A DNA stretch of 64,000 nt, taken from contig OY282382.1 in NCBI GenBank assembly GCA_958295905.1, positions 496,001 through 560,000 of the forward strand, given 5' to 3'. Source of the DNA: an uncultured Vicinamibacterales bacterium. Lineage in GTDB: Bacteria > Acidobacteriota > Vicinamibacteria > Vicinamibacterales > UBA8438. The notes beneath the pieces are model-generated. The model did no database searches and was not told the DNA's origin. It was given only the letters and a program-made list of their open reading frames with translations. How positions within the stretch are numbered: the stretch's first letter is position 1; every line of letters begins with the position of its first letter. Position numbers and translations under genes: made by a program. Below are positions 7,571 through 16,532 of the stretch, one piece after another.

Positions 7571-10500
7571 GGTGCCTCCTCTTCCCACTCCGACGCCCGG
7601 TGGTCCGCCAGCCGCAGGATCGTCTCCAAGTAAGCCAGCGTCCAGATTCCGTAACGTCGTTTCAACTCCTCGTACAGTGCCGCCCAGTCCGCGCCGGCGA
7701 GGTCGAAGACGGTGGATTCCGGACCGGGGCCGGGCGCGATGCGCCAGTGCGTTATACCGAGGCACGAGCCGAACGAGTTCTGTTCCTCCGCCCCTCCACG
7801 CGGGTCAGTGAATTCAAAGAATGGACGCCCGAACCCGTGATGCGTGCCGATCAACCAGAGGACCAAGTCGGGCTTGCGGGCTTCCGCGAACCGCGGGTGC
7901 GCCTGCGCCATGCGGACCGACAGAGCCTCGTGGCGCCAGCCCTTCGGAAGACCGACGCGTGCCCAGGCACCCCGCGGAGACCGCCGCCCGCTCTTGGCCA
8001 TCGCACGACTGTCCCCAGGTGCGTTCCAAGGATCGGCACCGAACAGCAGGAGCTGAAACCGTGGGTCGGCCTTTCCCGCGTCATGCAACAAAGCGGCGAG
8101 TTCCAGGTGATCCGCCATCGGATCAGGCAGATCGAGGATCTGGGCGAAACGCTTGACACGGTCGACGACATGGGCCGTGTGATCATCCACACTGACAGCA
8201 CTGGCCGAGGTCCGCGACGCCGCGTCGTCTTCGGTCGAGGGCGCTCCGCTGGTCAGGCGACGCGGCCCGACCGCTTCCGAAGCACCGCTCTCGCGAAGCC
8301 CATGCGCCGCTACCATCACGGCCCCGCCCTCGTACCGAGCGATGCCGGAAAGACGGTGCACGTCGATCCGCCCCTTCGCCCGCAGCAGCATCTCCAACGA
8401 GTCCCGTACGGGCCTGTGGATGCCCACCGCATCGCCACTGTCGTCGTTCCGTTCCGGTGTCCAGCCTGCGGGCAGAACGTCCAGCAACCGCTCCACTAGT
8501 GCGAGACCTGTGGCGCCGTCCTCCGCCAAGGCCTCAGACACGCGTTCCCATTGACGGTCATCCGCAATGACGTCCCGCGCAATGCGAACCGTGTGCCTTC
8601 GGCTCCAGAAGGGCCACGCCGCCGTATCCGCCCCGTCCACGACGGGATCGCAACAGGTTGGCGCCCAGCCGAATTCATCGCAACCGCCGTATTCGGCCGG
8701 CGCGACCAGCACGTCTCCCGGCAGCAACTCGGATGGCGACGCGCACCCGGTCCGTGGGTCGTCCGGACCCGCCCAACGGAACACCCGTCTGCCCCGCCCG
8801 CCCGCCGCTGCGTCCGCCTCCGCTTCGCCGCGCTCGGGCGCATCCGAAACGCAAGCCGCTTCTTCGCGATCCAGACGCCGCAGCCACGCACGCGCGGACC
8901 ACAGCGGCACGTCGAGCATTTCCGCCGCCCTCGGCGGAACCAGGGTCAGAAGCGTCTTCAGATCGGCCTCGGCGTCCGCTACCAAGTCGTCCTCGGTGAT
9001 GTCACTGCGCCAGACGAGGGAGACCTCCGAAGAGGCGCGCTCGACGCCGTGGAGAAACAGACCCACTTCTGGGTCGGCAGCGGGCCGCGGCCACGTCTGC
9101 GACCACAGGTCGAGGTAAGCCGGCATCAGGACAGGTGGCTTCGCGAGGGGCGCCGCGAGTGTCTCCGCGCAGCCGTGGAACTGCTTCTCGAACGCGGCGA
9201 TACCGAAGTCCACCTTGTCGCCTCGCGCGCTCTTCGTCAGTGCCTTCCAGGTCTCGGCGAGCCGGTCTCCGTATACTGGATCGTCAGAGGTGCTGGCGAT
9301 GTCGTCGGCCAGCGCCAGGATCGCGCCCTCGGCCGGCACGCGTCGACCGTCGCGGTTCAGGCGGCCGAACCGTTGCCGAAGCGCGTCAAGGGACGCAGCC
9401 TGCGTCACCAACCCGTCGAGGTCCAGGTCAACACCCACTTCCAGACACTGGGTCGCGACGACGAACAGCGACTCGGCGGCCACTGTCGCTCCAAAGAGCG
9501 GCAACTGGCGACCAACACCAACCGCCGGGGAGTCCGCAGCAGGCCCCGCGGTGCCCGGCATGCGAGACGCACCGGTCCGATAGGGTCGGAGCGTGTCGAC
9601 GATCCGGTCTCGACCAACGTCGCGGGAGCGGCCGATCAGCAGCACGGCCCGGGCAGCCTCGTCTTCCTGCAGACGCAAGAAGATGTTCCGCGCCAGCGCG
9701 ACGCGGTTGACGACCACGCCGACCGCTGGCCCGGCAACCCCGCTGCCGCGGAGCCGATCTGCAATCTCGCGGGCGGCGGCGGCGAAATTCTCGGCGGGCG
9801 CCTCGCGAACGACGGTCAGCTTAGCGGGTTTGCGTGCTTCAATTCGACGCTTCAGAACCGGGTGACGGAGATCGTCAGCAGTGAGGCTCATCGGTCGCTG
9901 CGGTTCCACGCCGGGCGTGGCCGAGAGAACGACTGTGCGGATATCGGCGCCTCCGGTTGTTCGCACTGCATCAATCGTTTGCCGGAACGGTTCGGACAGA
10001 TGCGCTTCGTCGAGAAGAATCAGGGTGTCGTTGCCGAGCAAGCCGGCATGAACCGGCGCCATGCGGGCCGAGACGCCGTAGCCGCGAAACAGCAGCCGAG
10101 ACCCTACCTGATCGACGGTCGAGCAGAGAATGGTCGGCTGCGTGGGCGTCCGCGCCCAGTCGTGCTCCAGCGGCGCGCCGCCGCGGAGCCGCCGCGCCAC
10201 CAGCGGCGGCTCGCCCTCTCCGGCCAAATGCTGCAGCCGGCGTGCGACCTCAGCAAGAACTGAACGTCCATCAGATGCTGCGGCGGCGGGATTGGCAACA
10301 GCGTTCGCGATCCTGTCGGCGCGGACGAAGGCGTCGTCCACTACCAGACGCCTGTCGACGACCAGGGCGATCCGCAACGCGGACTTGCGAGGTGTTTCCC
10401 ACCGCAGCGCCAGATGGAAGACAGCGGCGTCTAGGGCCGCCGTCTTCCCCGATCCAGTCGGCAGATCCAGCACGTCCGGCCACTTGTCGGTCTTATCCAG

Positions 10501-10593
10501 ACGAGCGACCAGAGCATCCTGCCAGGGAAAGGTGTCGTCATCACCGTGGATCGCTCGGAAGAAGTCGGCGAAGTGGTCCGCGCCCAGCTCCAT
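7567..10593 (-). CDS. cas3: CRISPR-associated helicase-nuclease Cas3, type I-G (HD domain C-terminal)
   Basis: 1,008 residues. Cas3 unwinds and degrades target DNA after Cascade binds. Domain order is helicase first and HD last, as in type I-G rather than I-E or I-C. Visible: Walker A LPTGSGKTAAL (about residues 45-55), DECH-box equivalent LILLDEAHLSEPF, motif III VVLSATPG, and the second RecA domain with LFVVATQCLEVGVDLDLDGL and LRQRFGRLNRDG (motifs V and VI). The C-terminal HD nuclease has LAALLHDAGKADPRFQ and WRHEALSVRM at about residues 820-900. The ATG at 10593 follows the csb2 stop by two bases; an alternative start at 10617 would overlap csb2. All expected catalytic motifs are intact. 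Confidence 0.93.
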   Translation of the reverse strand: MELGADHFADFFRAIHGDDDTFPWQDALVARLDKTDKWPDVLDLPTGSGKTAALDAAVFHLALRWETPRKSALRIALVVDRRLVVDDAFVRADRIANAVANPAAAASDGRSVLAEVARRLQHLAGEGEPPLVARRLRGGAPLEHDWARTPTQPTILCSTVDQVGSRLLFRGYGVSARMAPVHAGLLGNDTLILLDEAHLSEPFRQTIDAVRTTGGADIRTVVLSATPGVEPQRPMSLTADDLRHPVLKRRIEARKPAKLTVVREAPAENFAAAAREIADRLRGSGVAGPAVGVVVNRVALARNIFLRLQEDEAARAVLLIGRSRDVGRDRIVDTLRPYRTGASRMPGTAGPAADSPAVGVGRQLPLFGATVAAESLFVVATQCLEVGVDLDLDGLVTQAASLDALRQRFGRLNRDGRRVPAEGAILALADDIASTSDDPVYGDRLAETWKALTKSARGDKVDFGIAAFEKQFHGCAETLAAPLAKPPVLMPAYLDLWSQTWPRPAADPEVGLFLHGVERASSEVSLVWRSDITEDDLVADAEADLKTLLTLVPPRAAEMLDVPLWSARAWLRRLDREEAACVSDAPERGEAEADAAAGGRGRRVFRWAGPDDPRTGCASPSELLPGDVLVAPAEYGGCDEFGWAPTCCDPVVDGADTAAWPFWSRRHTVRIARDVIADDRQWERVSEALAEDGATGLALVERLLDVLPAGWTPERNDDSGDAVGIHRPVRDSLEMLLRAKGRIDVHRLSGIARYEGGAVMVAAHGLRESGASEAVGPRRLTSGAPSTEDDAASRTSASAVSVDDHTAHVVDRVKRFAQILDLPDPMADHLELAALLHDAGKADPRFQLLLFGADPWNAPGDSRAMAKSGRRSPRGAWARVGLPKGWRHEALSVRMAQAHPRFAEARKPDLVLWLIGTHHGFGRPFFEFTDPRGGAEEQNSFGSCLGITHWRIAPGPGPESTVFDLAGADWAALYEELKRRYGIWTLAYLETILRLADHRASEWEEEAP

Positions 10594-10595
10594 CG

Positions 10596-12116
10596 TCAGC
10601 GCTCCCACCCGCGGCACAGGCCCAGCCCCGTGAACCGCCCGGCACCCAGCAACACGGGACCGGGAACCTCACGGCCGAAGTCGATCATCGCGTGGACGAG
10701 CTTACGGGTAGCGAACGGCTCCGGCACCTTCCAGCGCGTCCAAGGCGGCGCGCCGGCTGGGGGTCGGGCCGGCGGTGCGCCTTCGACCGCCGAGTGCTTG
10801 CCTACGCGCACACGTTCAAGGTCGGGGCGCGGCAGGCCGGCGCGCTCGCAGGCACCTGCAACGATCGCGCGCACCTCCCCGTCGCTCTTGCGCTTGAGGT
10901 GTCTGTCGAGCACGATGGGAGTCACGCTGGCCCAGATGCGGGCCGGTCGCAGATACGGTTGCGGAGACAACGAGCGGACCGCGGTGACGCCCGCCGGTGC
11001 AAGCCGAAGCGGTTTGGGTAGCAGTGTGCCTGCCAACTCCAGCACGCGGCGCTCCGATCCCGGGTGGTACGGCGCGATCGCCGCGAACGCTCGGCGGAAT
11101 CCGGGAATGTCCTGAAGCACCATGCCGGCTGGCGGCAAGACGGCCAAGCCGAACACGCGGCCATCGGCATACCGAAAGCCCGCGAATGCGAGCGGGACGA
11201 TCGCCAAGTGTGGTTTGAGCGTCGGCGCACCGTCCGCGCTGTGCCCCGATACGACCTCCGGAATCGCTCCGTCCAGCCCGGCACGCCGATAGCCGGCCAT
11301 CAGCGCCCGCCGCAGGGCGCGGCAGACCAGTGCCGACGCGCGGATGTCCGGCACGTCGCCTTTGATGGCTTCGAGTACCAGCCAAACCGGCACCGACTCG
11401 CGTTCCGCCTTTGGGATCACCTCACGTACCGAAGCGCCGGGCGCGATGTCGGGTCGCACTGGCTTCGCACGGTGCGCGGCTTCCAATTGCTCCAAGCGGC
11501 CCGGATAGACCCGCCGGTGGGCGGTCGCGGCGGGGTGCCGCACCGGTTCGGCACCGCCTCGCAGGAAGCGGCAGCGCACGAGGCTGGTCGAATGACCGAG
11601 GTAGGCGACGTCGCTGGCGAGCGCATCCAGAACCTGCAAGATGGTGCTCTCTGGCTCCTCCGGCCAGACCAGCGCCATCACCGGGTCGTCGGGCCGGGCT
11701 ACCTGAAACCGCCGTGGCTTTCCTTGGCGGTACTCCGGCAGGGTCGAGAGCGCAGCGCGCCACGGCTTCTCGTGGCCGCCCTTCTTCGGGGGGCGTCGCC
11801 CGTGATACAGAAAGTCGCGGTACCACCGCTGCCGGTCCAAGGCAGCGGCGGGAGTCTGGAAGTCATTCGGGCGGACATAACACTCCGGCGCGCTGCGTTC
11901 CGTGTGCCCGCTGGCATGGATTGCCGGCACCGTGGCTGCCTCCAGCCAGCGTAGCGCCTTCCGCTCCTCCGGATGCTGTCCGCGAAACGCCCAGGCAGCG
12001 ACGAGCGCGGAGAACACCCGGTCCGGTTGGGGCGGCCAATCCGGCTCTTCACGCGCCGGGTCGCGTGCCGCACGGCACACACCGGTCAAGAACTCGATCT
12101 CCAGAACGAGGCTCAT
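10596..12116 (-). CDS. csb2: Type I-G Cas5-Cas6 fusion protein Csb2 (GSU0054 family)
   Basis: About 506 residues. In type I-G systems this fusion caps the Cascade backbone at the crRNA 5' handle (Cas5-like half) and is thought to process crRNA (Cas6-like half). The N-terminus LVLEIEFLTGVCRAARDP is a RAMP first strand, followed by WPPQPDRVFSALVAAWAFRG, highly typical of the family. The C-terminus GPVLLGAGRFTGLGLCRGW is a glycine-rich loop of the Cas6 kind. An ATG at 12116 overlaps the csb1 stop by one base (TGATG); a GTG at 12119 with GTGA overlap is equally possible. It sits between csb1 and cas3 in the usual order. Confidence 0.9.
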   Translation of the reverse strand: MSLVLEIEFLTGVCRAARDPAREEPDWPPQPDRVFSALVAAWAFRGQHPEERKALRWLEAATVPAIHASGHTERSAPECYVRPNDFQTPAAALDRQRWYRDFLYHGRRPPKKGGHEKPWRAALSTLPEYRQGKPRRFQVARPDDPVMALVWPEEPESTILQVLDALASDVAYLGHSTSLVRCRFLRGGAEPVRHPAATAHRRVYPGRLEQLEAAHRAKPVRPDIAPGASVREVIPKAERESVPVWLVLEAIKGDVPDIRASALVCRALRRALMAGYRRAGLDGAIPEVVSGHSADGAPTLKPHLAIVPLAFAGFRYADGRVFGLAVLPPAGMVLQDIPGFRRAFAAIAPYHPGSERRVLELAGTLLPKPLRLAPAGVTAVRSLSPQPYLRPARIWASVTPIVLDRHLKRKSDGEVRAIVAGACERAGLPRPDLERVRVGKHSAVEGAPPARPPAGAPPWTRWKVPEPFATRKLVHAMIDFGREVPGPVLLGAGRFTGLGLCRGWER

Positions 12117-13411
12117 CACTTGCCGTCGTCCGCGTCCCCGCCGGCACCCTTCAAGGCCAAGTCGCGGCTCCGGCGGACAATCTCGATCAGCTTGTCCTGC
12201 GGCTTCAGTGTGAGCGACTCGAACCGGAATCCGACCGACTCGGCCCGCGCGTAGGCTTCTTCATAGAGAGAGAGCGCCTTCGCGCGGTCCTGTTCGACGG
12301 TCTCGGTGGATCCGTCCGCCCGCACCAGTTCCAGCGGCGCACTCCCCTCGCACACCAGGTCGCAGCGCGAACGCAGGGCGTAACCGTTGGCGTCCTGCTC
12401 GGCCAGCGCCAGAAGCCCCAGCGCAGCAAGCAGCGCGCGTGCCGCGGCGTTGCGGTCGCCATTACCGAAGCGCAGCCGCCGCAGTCCGGCCAATGTGATG
12501 ACGGCGCGATGCTCGATGTAGTCGCAGGTCACGCCGAGGGGCTCGACGGTGGGAGTCACGTTCCCGTGGTTGATGACCGACGGCTTGCCTGCCTTGTCTC
12601 CCTTCTTGCGAGAGAACAGAATCGGACCGGCTTTGGTCCGGGCGGCCTCCGTCTCGCACGGTGTCCAGTCCTGCTCGTTCTGGGCGGAGCGATAGATCTT
12701 GACGCTCTTCTGAATGCCCAGGGGATCGATGCGGCTGCCGGTCCGCCGACCCGAGGTGCGCGACGCCGCCTCACCAGTCCGCTGGTCGTCGACCGGCGTG
12801 TCAATCGCCATGATCTCGGAGACCAGCGCCCGCGGGAACTTCGCGCCCAACCCGCCGCCCTCGCCCTGGCTATGCCACGCGCCGAACAGCAGCGCCGTCG
12901 GCGACAACTCCAGCAGCGCTGTCGCCTCCGCCGGCTTCGCCGCCGCCAAGCGCCGTCCCTCGTCGGTCTGCATGAAGGGTTCGCCATCCCGCAGACTGTC
13001 TCGCAGGATGGCGTCGTAGACACGGTGTGGCGCGTCCAGCGACGTGATTCGCTCCAGCGGCTTAAGGCCGGCACCGCTGAAGTCCACCGTTACGTACGGC
13101 AGCGGCAGTCCGTCACCGTCCGTGGCGGCGAGCAGGGCCTCCTCCAGACGGTTGGCTTGGCTCTGAACGCTGTCGACCAGCACGCACCACGCTTCCCGAC
13201 CTCCCACCCGTCGCCGTTCGAACACGTGCTGCGGTGGATCGTTCTGCCTCGCGGCGGGGTAGGTCGGCGGGAAGATCTTGTCGCCCACGCCGCCGACGGG
13301 TTGCAGACGTCGAACCCGGCGAAGGGCAGCGTGGCGGAAAAGCGCATCGGTCAGCTTCGAGAGGGTCAGGTCCAGAGTTGTCGTCATCTTCCGTCGTCCA
13401 TTGTCGTCCAT
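12116..13411 (-). CDS. csb1: Type I-G Cas7 protein Csb1 (GSU0053 family), first gene of the effector operon
   Basis: About 431 residues; the repeated backbone subunit that coats crRNA. Recognised by RRLQPVGGVGDKIFPPTYP near the N-terminus, CVLVDSVQSQANRLEEALL, HRVYDAILRDSL, and ALLFGAWHSQGEGGGLGAKF followed by PRALVSEIMAIDT, a stretch strongly conserved in GSU0053-type proteins. It opens the operon; the next four frames follow on the same strand with overlaps or gaps of at most two bases as far as the Cas8-like gene. Start codons at 13411 and 13387 are both possible, neither with a strong Shine-Dalgarno. No array, cas1, cas2 or cas4 lies within the 400 bp upstream. Confidence 0.9.
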   Translation of the reverse strand: MDDNGRRKMTTTLDLTLSKLTDALFRHAALRRVRRLQPVGGVGDKIFPPTYPAARQNDPPQHVFERRRVGGREAWCVLVDSVQSQANRLEEALLAATDGDGLPLPYVTVDFSGAGLKPLERITSLDAPHRVYDAILRDSLRDGEPFMQTDEGRRLAAAKPAEATALLELSPTALLFGAWHSQGEGGGLGAKFPRALVSEIMAIDTPVDDQRTGEAASRTSGRRTGSRIDPLGIQKSVKIYRSAQNEQDWTPCETEAARTKAGPILFSRKKGDKAGKPSVINHGNVTPTVEPLGVTCDYIEHRAVITLAGLRRLRFGNGDRNAAARALLAALGLLALAEQDANGYALRSRCDLVCEGSAPLELVRADGSTETVEQDRAKALSLYEEAYARAESVGFRFESLTLKPQDKLIEIVRRSRDLALKGAGGDADDGK

Positions 13412-13548
13412 CAAGTGGTGTCACTGGACGTGATTGGCGAATTCGGCATGCGGGTGCCTGCATCACGCCGCCGCTGGGTACTACGCCCTCGCGGTAGCAT
13501 CCTCGTGCGATTCTCCGGAGGCAATCGATTCCAATGTCCGGGCGGCTA

Positions 13549-13690
13549 GTGGTCCGTCACGTCATAATCTTCAGACAGACGAACTTGAGCCGAACGATGT
13601 ATTTCCTCTGCATGGGAACTCTTTCGGTCCGAAGTGAGTTCCTCGGCGACCCCATTTTTAATCAATTTTAATCATGGCAATGCACTAGGT
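13549..13690 (+). repeat. IS-end/MITE-like repeat, copy 1
   Basis: Begins TGGTCCGTCACGTCATAA and runs on through GAACTTGAGCCGAACGATGT, GTATTTCCTCTGCATGGGAA, CCCCATTTTTAATC and GGCAATGCACTA. The same order of blocks is found on the minus strand at 49048-49188 with roughly 70-75% identity over about 140 bp, and the first 40 bases again near 56.9 kb. It lies between csb1 and the wrecked integrase. It may be the remains of a transposable element. Apart from this, 13412-13818 holds no gene. Confidence 0.65.
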
Positions 13691-13818
13691 TCTGCAAGCC
13701 CACTGTCAGATCCTGTCAGTGCGGAGCGTCGGTTTCGCTGCAACTTCCCGCGTCTGTAGCCGACGGAGCTGGCACGGGGAATGACCGGGGTGACCTCCCT
13801 TTGGCTCCCTTTGGCCGT

Positions 13819-14583
13819 CTACGATCTCTTCGGCCGTTCCGCTCGCCGACTACAGCGGCGAACCGGCGCCGGTTGTGGATTGGTTGGAGCCCGCCGGCAC
13901 AGCGGGACCCGGTGCTCGCGCTTCGCCTTCATCCGTGCTGCCGAGATCGTCCACACGCGGTCCGTCGTGTCCATCTCGGCCCACGTCGCGAGTCGGACCT
14001 CTCCCGACCGCCCGCCGTCAGTACCAGGAACTCGAACGCCAGCTTCACGGCCGGCGCCGCCGACGCCCGCATGCACCGTCTGAACTGCCGCGGCCACGTC
14101 CTTGTGCGGCAGCGCCCGCATATGCTGCACGACGTCGTTCTGAGGACCGGCAGGACGCGGTCGCACTGGTTGTCGTTCCGCAGGTCCATCGAGATCGCCC
14201 ACTCCAGCACAGGCGGATGCGCTGGCGCACGGCGCGGGCGAACGCGGGCGGTCTCCGCCTTGACGTGCCAGATAGGGGTGAGGATCTCCAGCACGTCGGC
14301 GCTGTTACCTCGGAGACTGGCCTGCGGCCGATGCGCGGGAACGCGTAGCGTTCGAGACTGCGCAGCCAGCTCTGCGCCTGCCGTGGGCCACGCCAGCCGC
14401 CCTGCTTCTGTTCCAGGACGCGCCGGGCGGCGGCGAAGGTGGGGATGCCCTCGGCGCGGCGCTGTCGGCCAACGGGTCTCCGCCGGACCGGGCGAGCTTG
14501 CGGTTGGCGAGGGCCTACTTGCGGGCCTCGGCGAGGGAGACGAGGGCGGCGGCGCCGAGGCCGAGCTCGCGTCGTCGTCCGCG
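13819..14583 (-). pseudogene. P4-type tyrosine recombinase (integrase), multiply frameshifted
   Basis: Reading across frames from 14583 downwards rebuilds a prophage/island integrase: ALVSLAEARK then an in-frame TAG, ALANRKLARSGGDPLA, a shift into RRAEGIPTFAAARRVLEQKQ and WLRSLERYAFPRIGRRPVSE, another shift into ADVLEILTPIWHVKAETA and LEWAISMDLRNDN, then APAVKLAFEFLVLTA, and finally SGEVRLATWAEM with ISAARMKAKREHRVPL. The first catalytic Arg region (T-A-x-RSGEVR) is recognisable; the H-x-x-R box and tyrosine are missing because the frame ends at about 13830. At least four lesions. Such integrases mobilise genomic islands at tRNA genes; no tRNA was seen nearby. It marks the border of the CRISPR block. 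Confidence 0.88.
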
Positions 14584-14611
14584 GATGACGAGTCGCTGGA
14601 TCCTAATATGG

Positions 14612-16372
14612 CTATTCCGGCAACGCGAACACGAACAGGGTGTTGCCGTTGCTGGGGCGCAGCTCCGGGGTCAGGCGGTTGAAGGCGCCGGAGGTCAGCG
14701 AGCGGCCGGTGCTGACCGCGACGTACTGGCGTCCCTCGTGGGCGTAGGTGACGGGGAAGCCGGTGACCGGCGAGCCGATGTTGATCTCCCAGAGGACCTC
14801 GCCGGTCTCGTGGTCAAGGGCGCGGAAGCGGCCGTTGTGGTCGCCGCCGAAGACGAGCCCGCCGCCGGTGGCCATGAGCGAGCTGGTGGCGGCGCGCTGC
14901 TCGTGGATCCACAGCAGCTCGCCGGTCTCGGCCGAGATCGCCTGGACGGTGCCGACCTGGTCGGTGCCGGGGGCGATCTGGGTACGGACGCCGAGGCCGT
15001 AGAGCGAGCCGTCGTTGGTCGCCATGATGCGCGCGCAGGCGTTGCGCAGCGGAAAGTACATCGTGTTGGTGAGGGGGCTGTAGGCGCCCGCCTCCCAGTC
15101 CTTGCCGCCGGTGAGGGTCGGACAGGCGAAGACCTCCTGACCCTCGCGGCGGAACACGACCTCGGCGTTCTCGGAGACGGCGCCGGTCGCGCCGTCGATG
15201 CTGCCCACCACGTTCTGGGCCACCGTCGGCCGCGCCCAGAGGAACTCGCCGGTCGCGCGGTCGAGGGTGTAGACGATGCCGGTCTTGCCGGGGATGCCGG
15301 TCATCACCCGCCGCTCTTCGCCCGGTTGCAGCCGGGGGTTGATCCACTCGACGGCGTCGGGGTTCGGGCTGACCGCGGTGTCGACGAGCAGCCGCTCGAA
15401 CGGATGGTCGAGGTCCCAACTGTCGTTGAGGTGCTGGTAGTACCAGACGATTTCGCCGGTGTCGGCGTCGAGGGCGAGGGTCGAGTTGTGGTAGAGGTGC
15501 TTGAGGTCGGCACCGCCGATCAGGAACTTGGGGGCCGGCGAGGTCACCGACGTGCCGATGTAGACGAGGTTCAGCTCGGGGTCGTAGCTGGGGACCATCC
15601 ACGCGCCGACGTGCTTGCGGTCCTCGAACGGCACCCCGCCCCATGTTTCGTCCCCCGGCTCGCCGGGGGCGGGGATCGTCCGCCGGCGCCACAGCTCTTC
15701 GCCGGTGGCGGCGTCGTGGGCGACGATGACGCAGGCGTCGGGTCCGCCCCGCGGGGTGCAGCCGCGGCCCGAAACGATCTTGCCGTTCGCGATGATCGGG
15801 CCGGAGCTCTGGTTGGCGGGGTTCACGCGGTAGTCGAGGATCTCGGTCTCCCACACCAGCTCGCCGGTCGCCGCGTCGAGGGCGAACACGTAGTCGTCGC
15901 CGCTGGTGTCGATGATGCGGGTGCCGTAGATGGCGAGGTTCCGGTTGATGTCGGTGAGGGCGCCGAGCATGTAGTCCACGAGGTCGTCGGGCCAGTCCCG
16001 CCGGTACTCCCAGCGGACGTCGCCGGTGGCGGCGTCGATGGCCTGGATGACGTCGCGCGGGTTCGGCATGTACATCACGCCGTCGTGGACGAGGGGCGTG
16101 CCCTGCTGCAGCCCGGGTCCGAGGCCGCGCGACCACACCATCCGGAGCCGGCCGACGTTGCCGCGGTCGATCTGGTCGAGGGGGCTGTAGCCCCACCCGT
16201 CGAGGGTGCGCCGCCACATCAGCCAGTCCTCGGCCGGCGGGTCCTGCAGCATGGCGTCGGTGACGGGGACGATCCCCGCGTCCTGCCCCTGCAAAGCCCC
16301 GCCCGCCGACGCGAGCAGGACGGCGGTGAGCGACAGGACCCGCGCAGCGTATCCGGAGCGTGAAGCGAGCAT
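14612..16372 (-). CDS. PQQ-dependent dehydrogenase, quinoprotein alcohol dehydrogenase-like
   Basis: 586 residues with a signal peptide (VLSLTAVLLASAGGALQGQ), hence periplasmic. Family: eight-bladed beta-propeller quinoproteins that oxidise alcohols and pass electrons to cytochrome c. Repeated propeller motifs such as AIDAATGDVRWEYRRDW, ALDAATGELVWETE, AISAETGELLWIHEQ and ALDHETGEVLWEI are seen, plus a C-terminal YAHEGRQYVAVSTG. The segment LNDSWDLDHPFE would hold the catalytic Asp region. The start at 16372 was chosen because GGAGGG precedes the ATG by five bases. No cytochrome lies beside it; the nearest quinoprotein-cytochrome pair is at 24.5-27 kb. Substrate not predictable. Confidence 0.85.
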   Translation of the reverse strand: MLASRSGYAARVLSLTAVLLASAGGALQGQDAGIVPVTDAMLQDPPAEDWLMWRRTLDGWGYSPLDQIDRGNVGRLRMVWSRGLGPGLQQGTPLVHDGVMYMPNPRDVIQAIDAATGDVRWEYRRDWPDDLVDYMLGALTDINRNLAIYGTRIIDTSGDDYVFALDAATGELVWETEILDYRVNPANQSSGPIIANGKIVSGRGCTPRGGPDACVIVAHDAATGEELWRRRTIPAPGEPGDETWGGVPFEDRKHVGAWMVPSYDPELNLVYIGTSVTSPAPKFLIGGADLKHLYHNSTLALDADTGEIVWYYQHLNDSWDLDHPFERLLVDTAVSPNPDAVEWINPRLQPGEERRVMTGIPGKTGIVYTLDRATGEFLWARPTVAQNVVGSIDGATGAVSENAEVVFRREGQEVFACPTLTGGKDWEAGAYSPLTNTMYFPLRNACARIMATNDGSLYGLGVRTQIAPGTDQVGTVQAISAETGELLWIHEQRAATSSLMATGGGLVFGGDHNGRFRALDHETGEVLWEINIGSPVTGFPVTYAHEGRQYVAVSTGRSLTSGAFNRLTPELRPSNGNTLFVFALPE

Positions 16373-16532
16373 CTCGACCCTCCCCGCGTTCATGGCCGCC
16401 CCGAAACGTCGTCGGCCGCAGGCCGGGCGCCGGGGAGCCCATCGACGGAAGTCCCAGCCATGAACCTAGCACGATCCATCGCCGATGTCTTGTCGGCGAT
16501 GGCGGCGAACTACGTCGTGCCTCGTTCGAAAA

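Noticed and set aside
11411..13549. 712-codon plus-strand frame opposite csb1/csb2
   Set aside because: Arginine/proline-rich translation without motifs, antisense to recognised cas genes; a shadow of high GC content.
14498..16363. 621-codon plus-strand frame opposite the PQQ dehydrogenase
   Set aside because: Gly/Val/Asp-rich low-complexity translation, fully antisense to a gene with clear propeller motifs.
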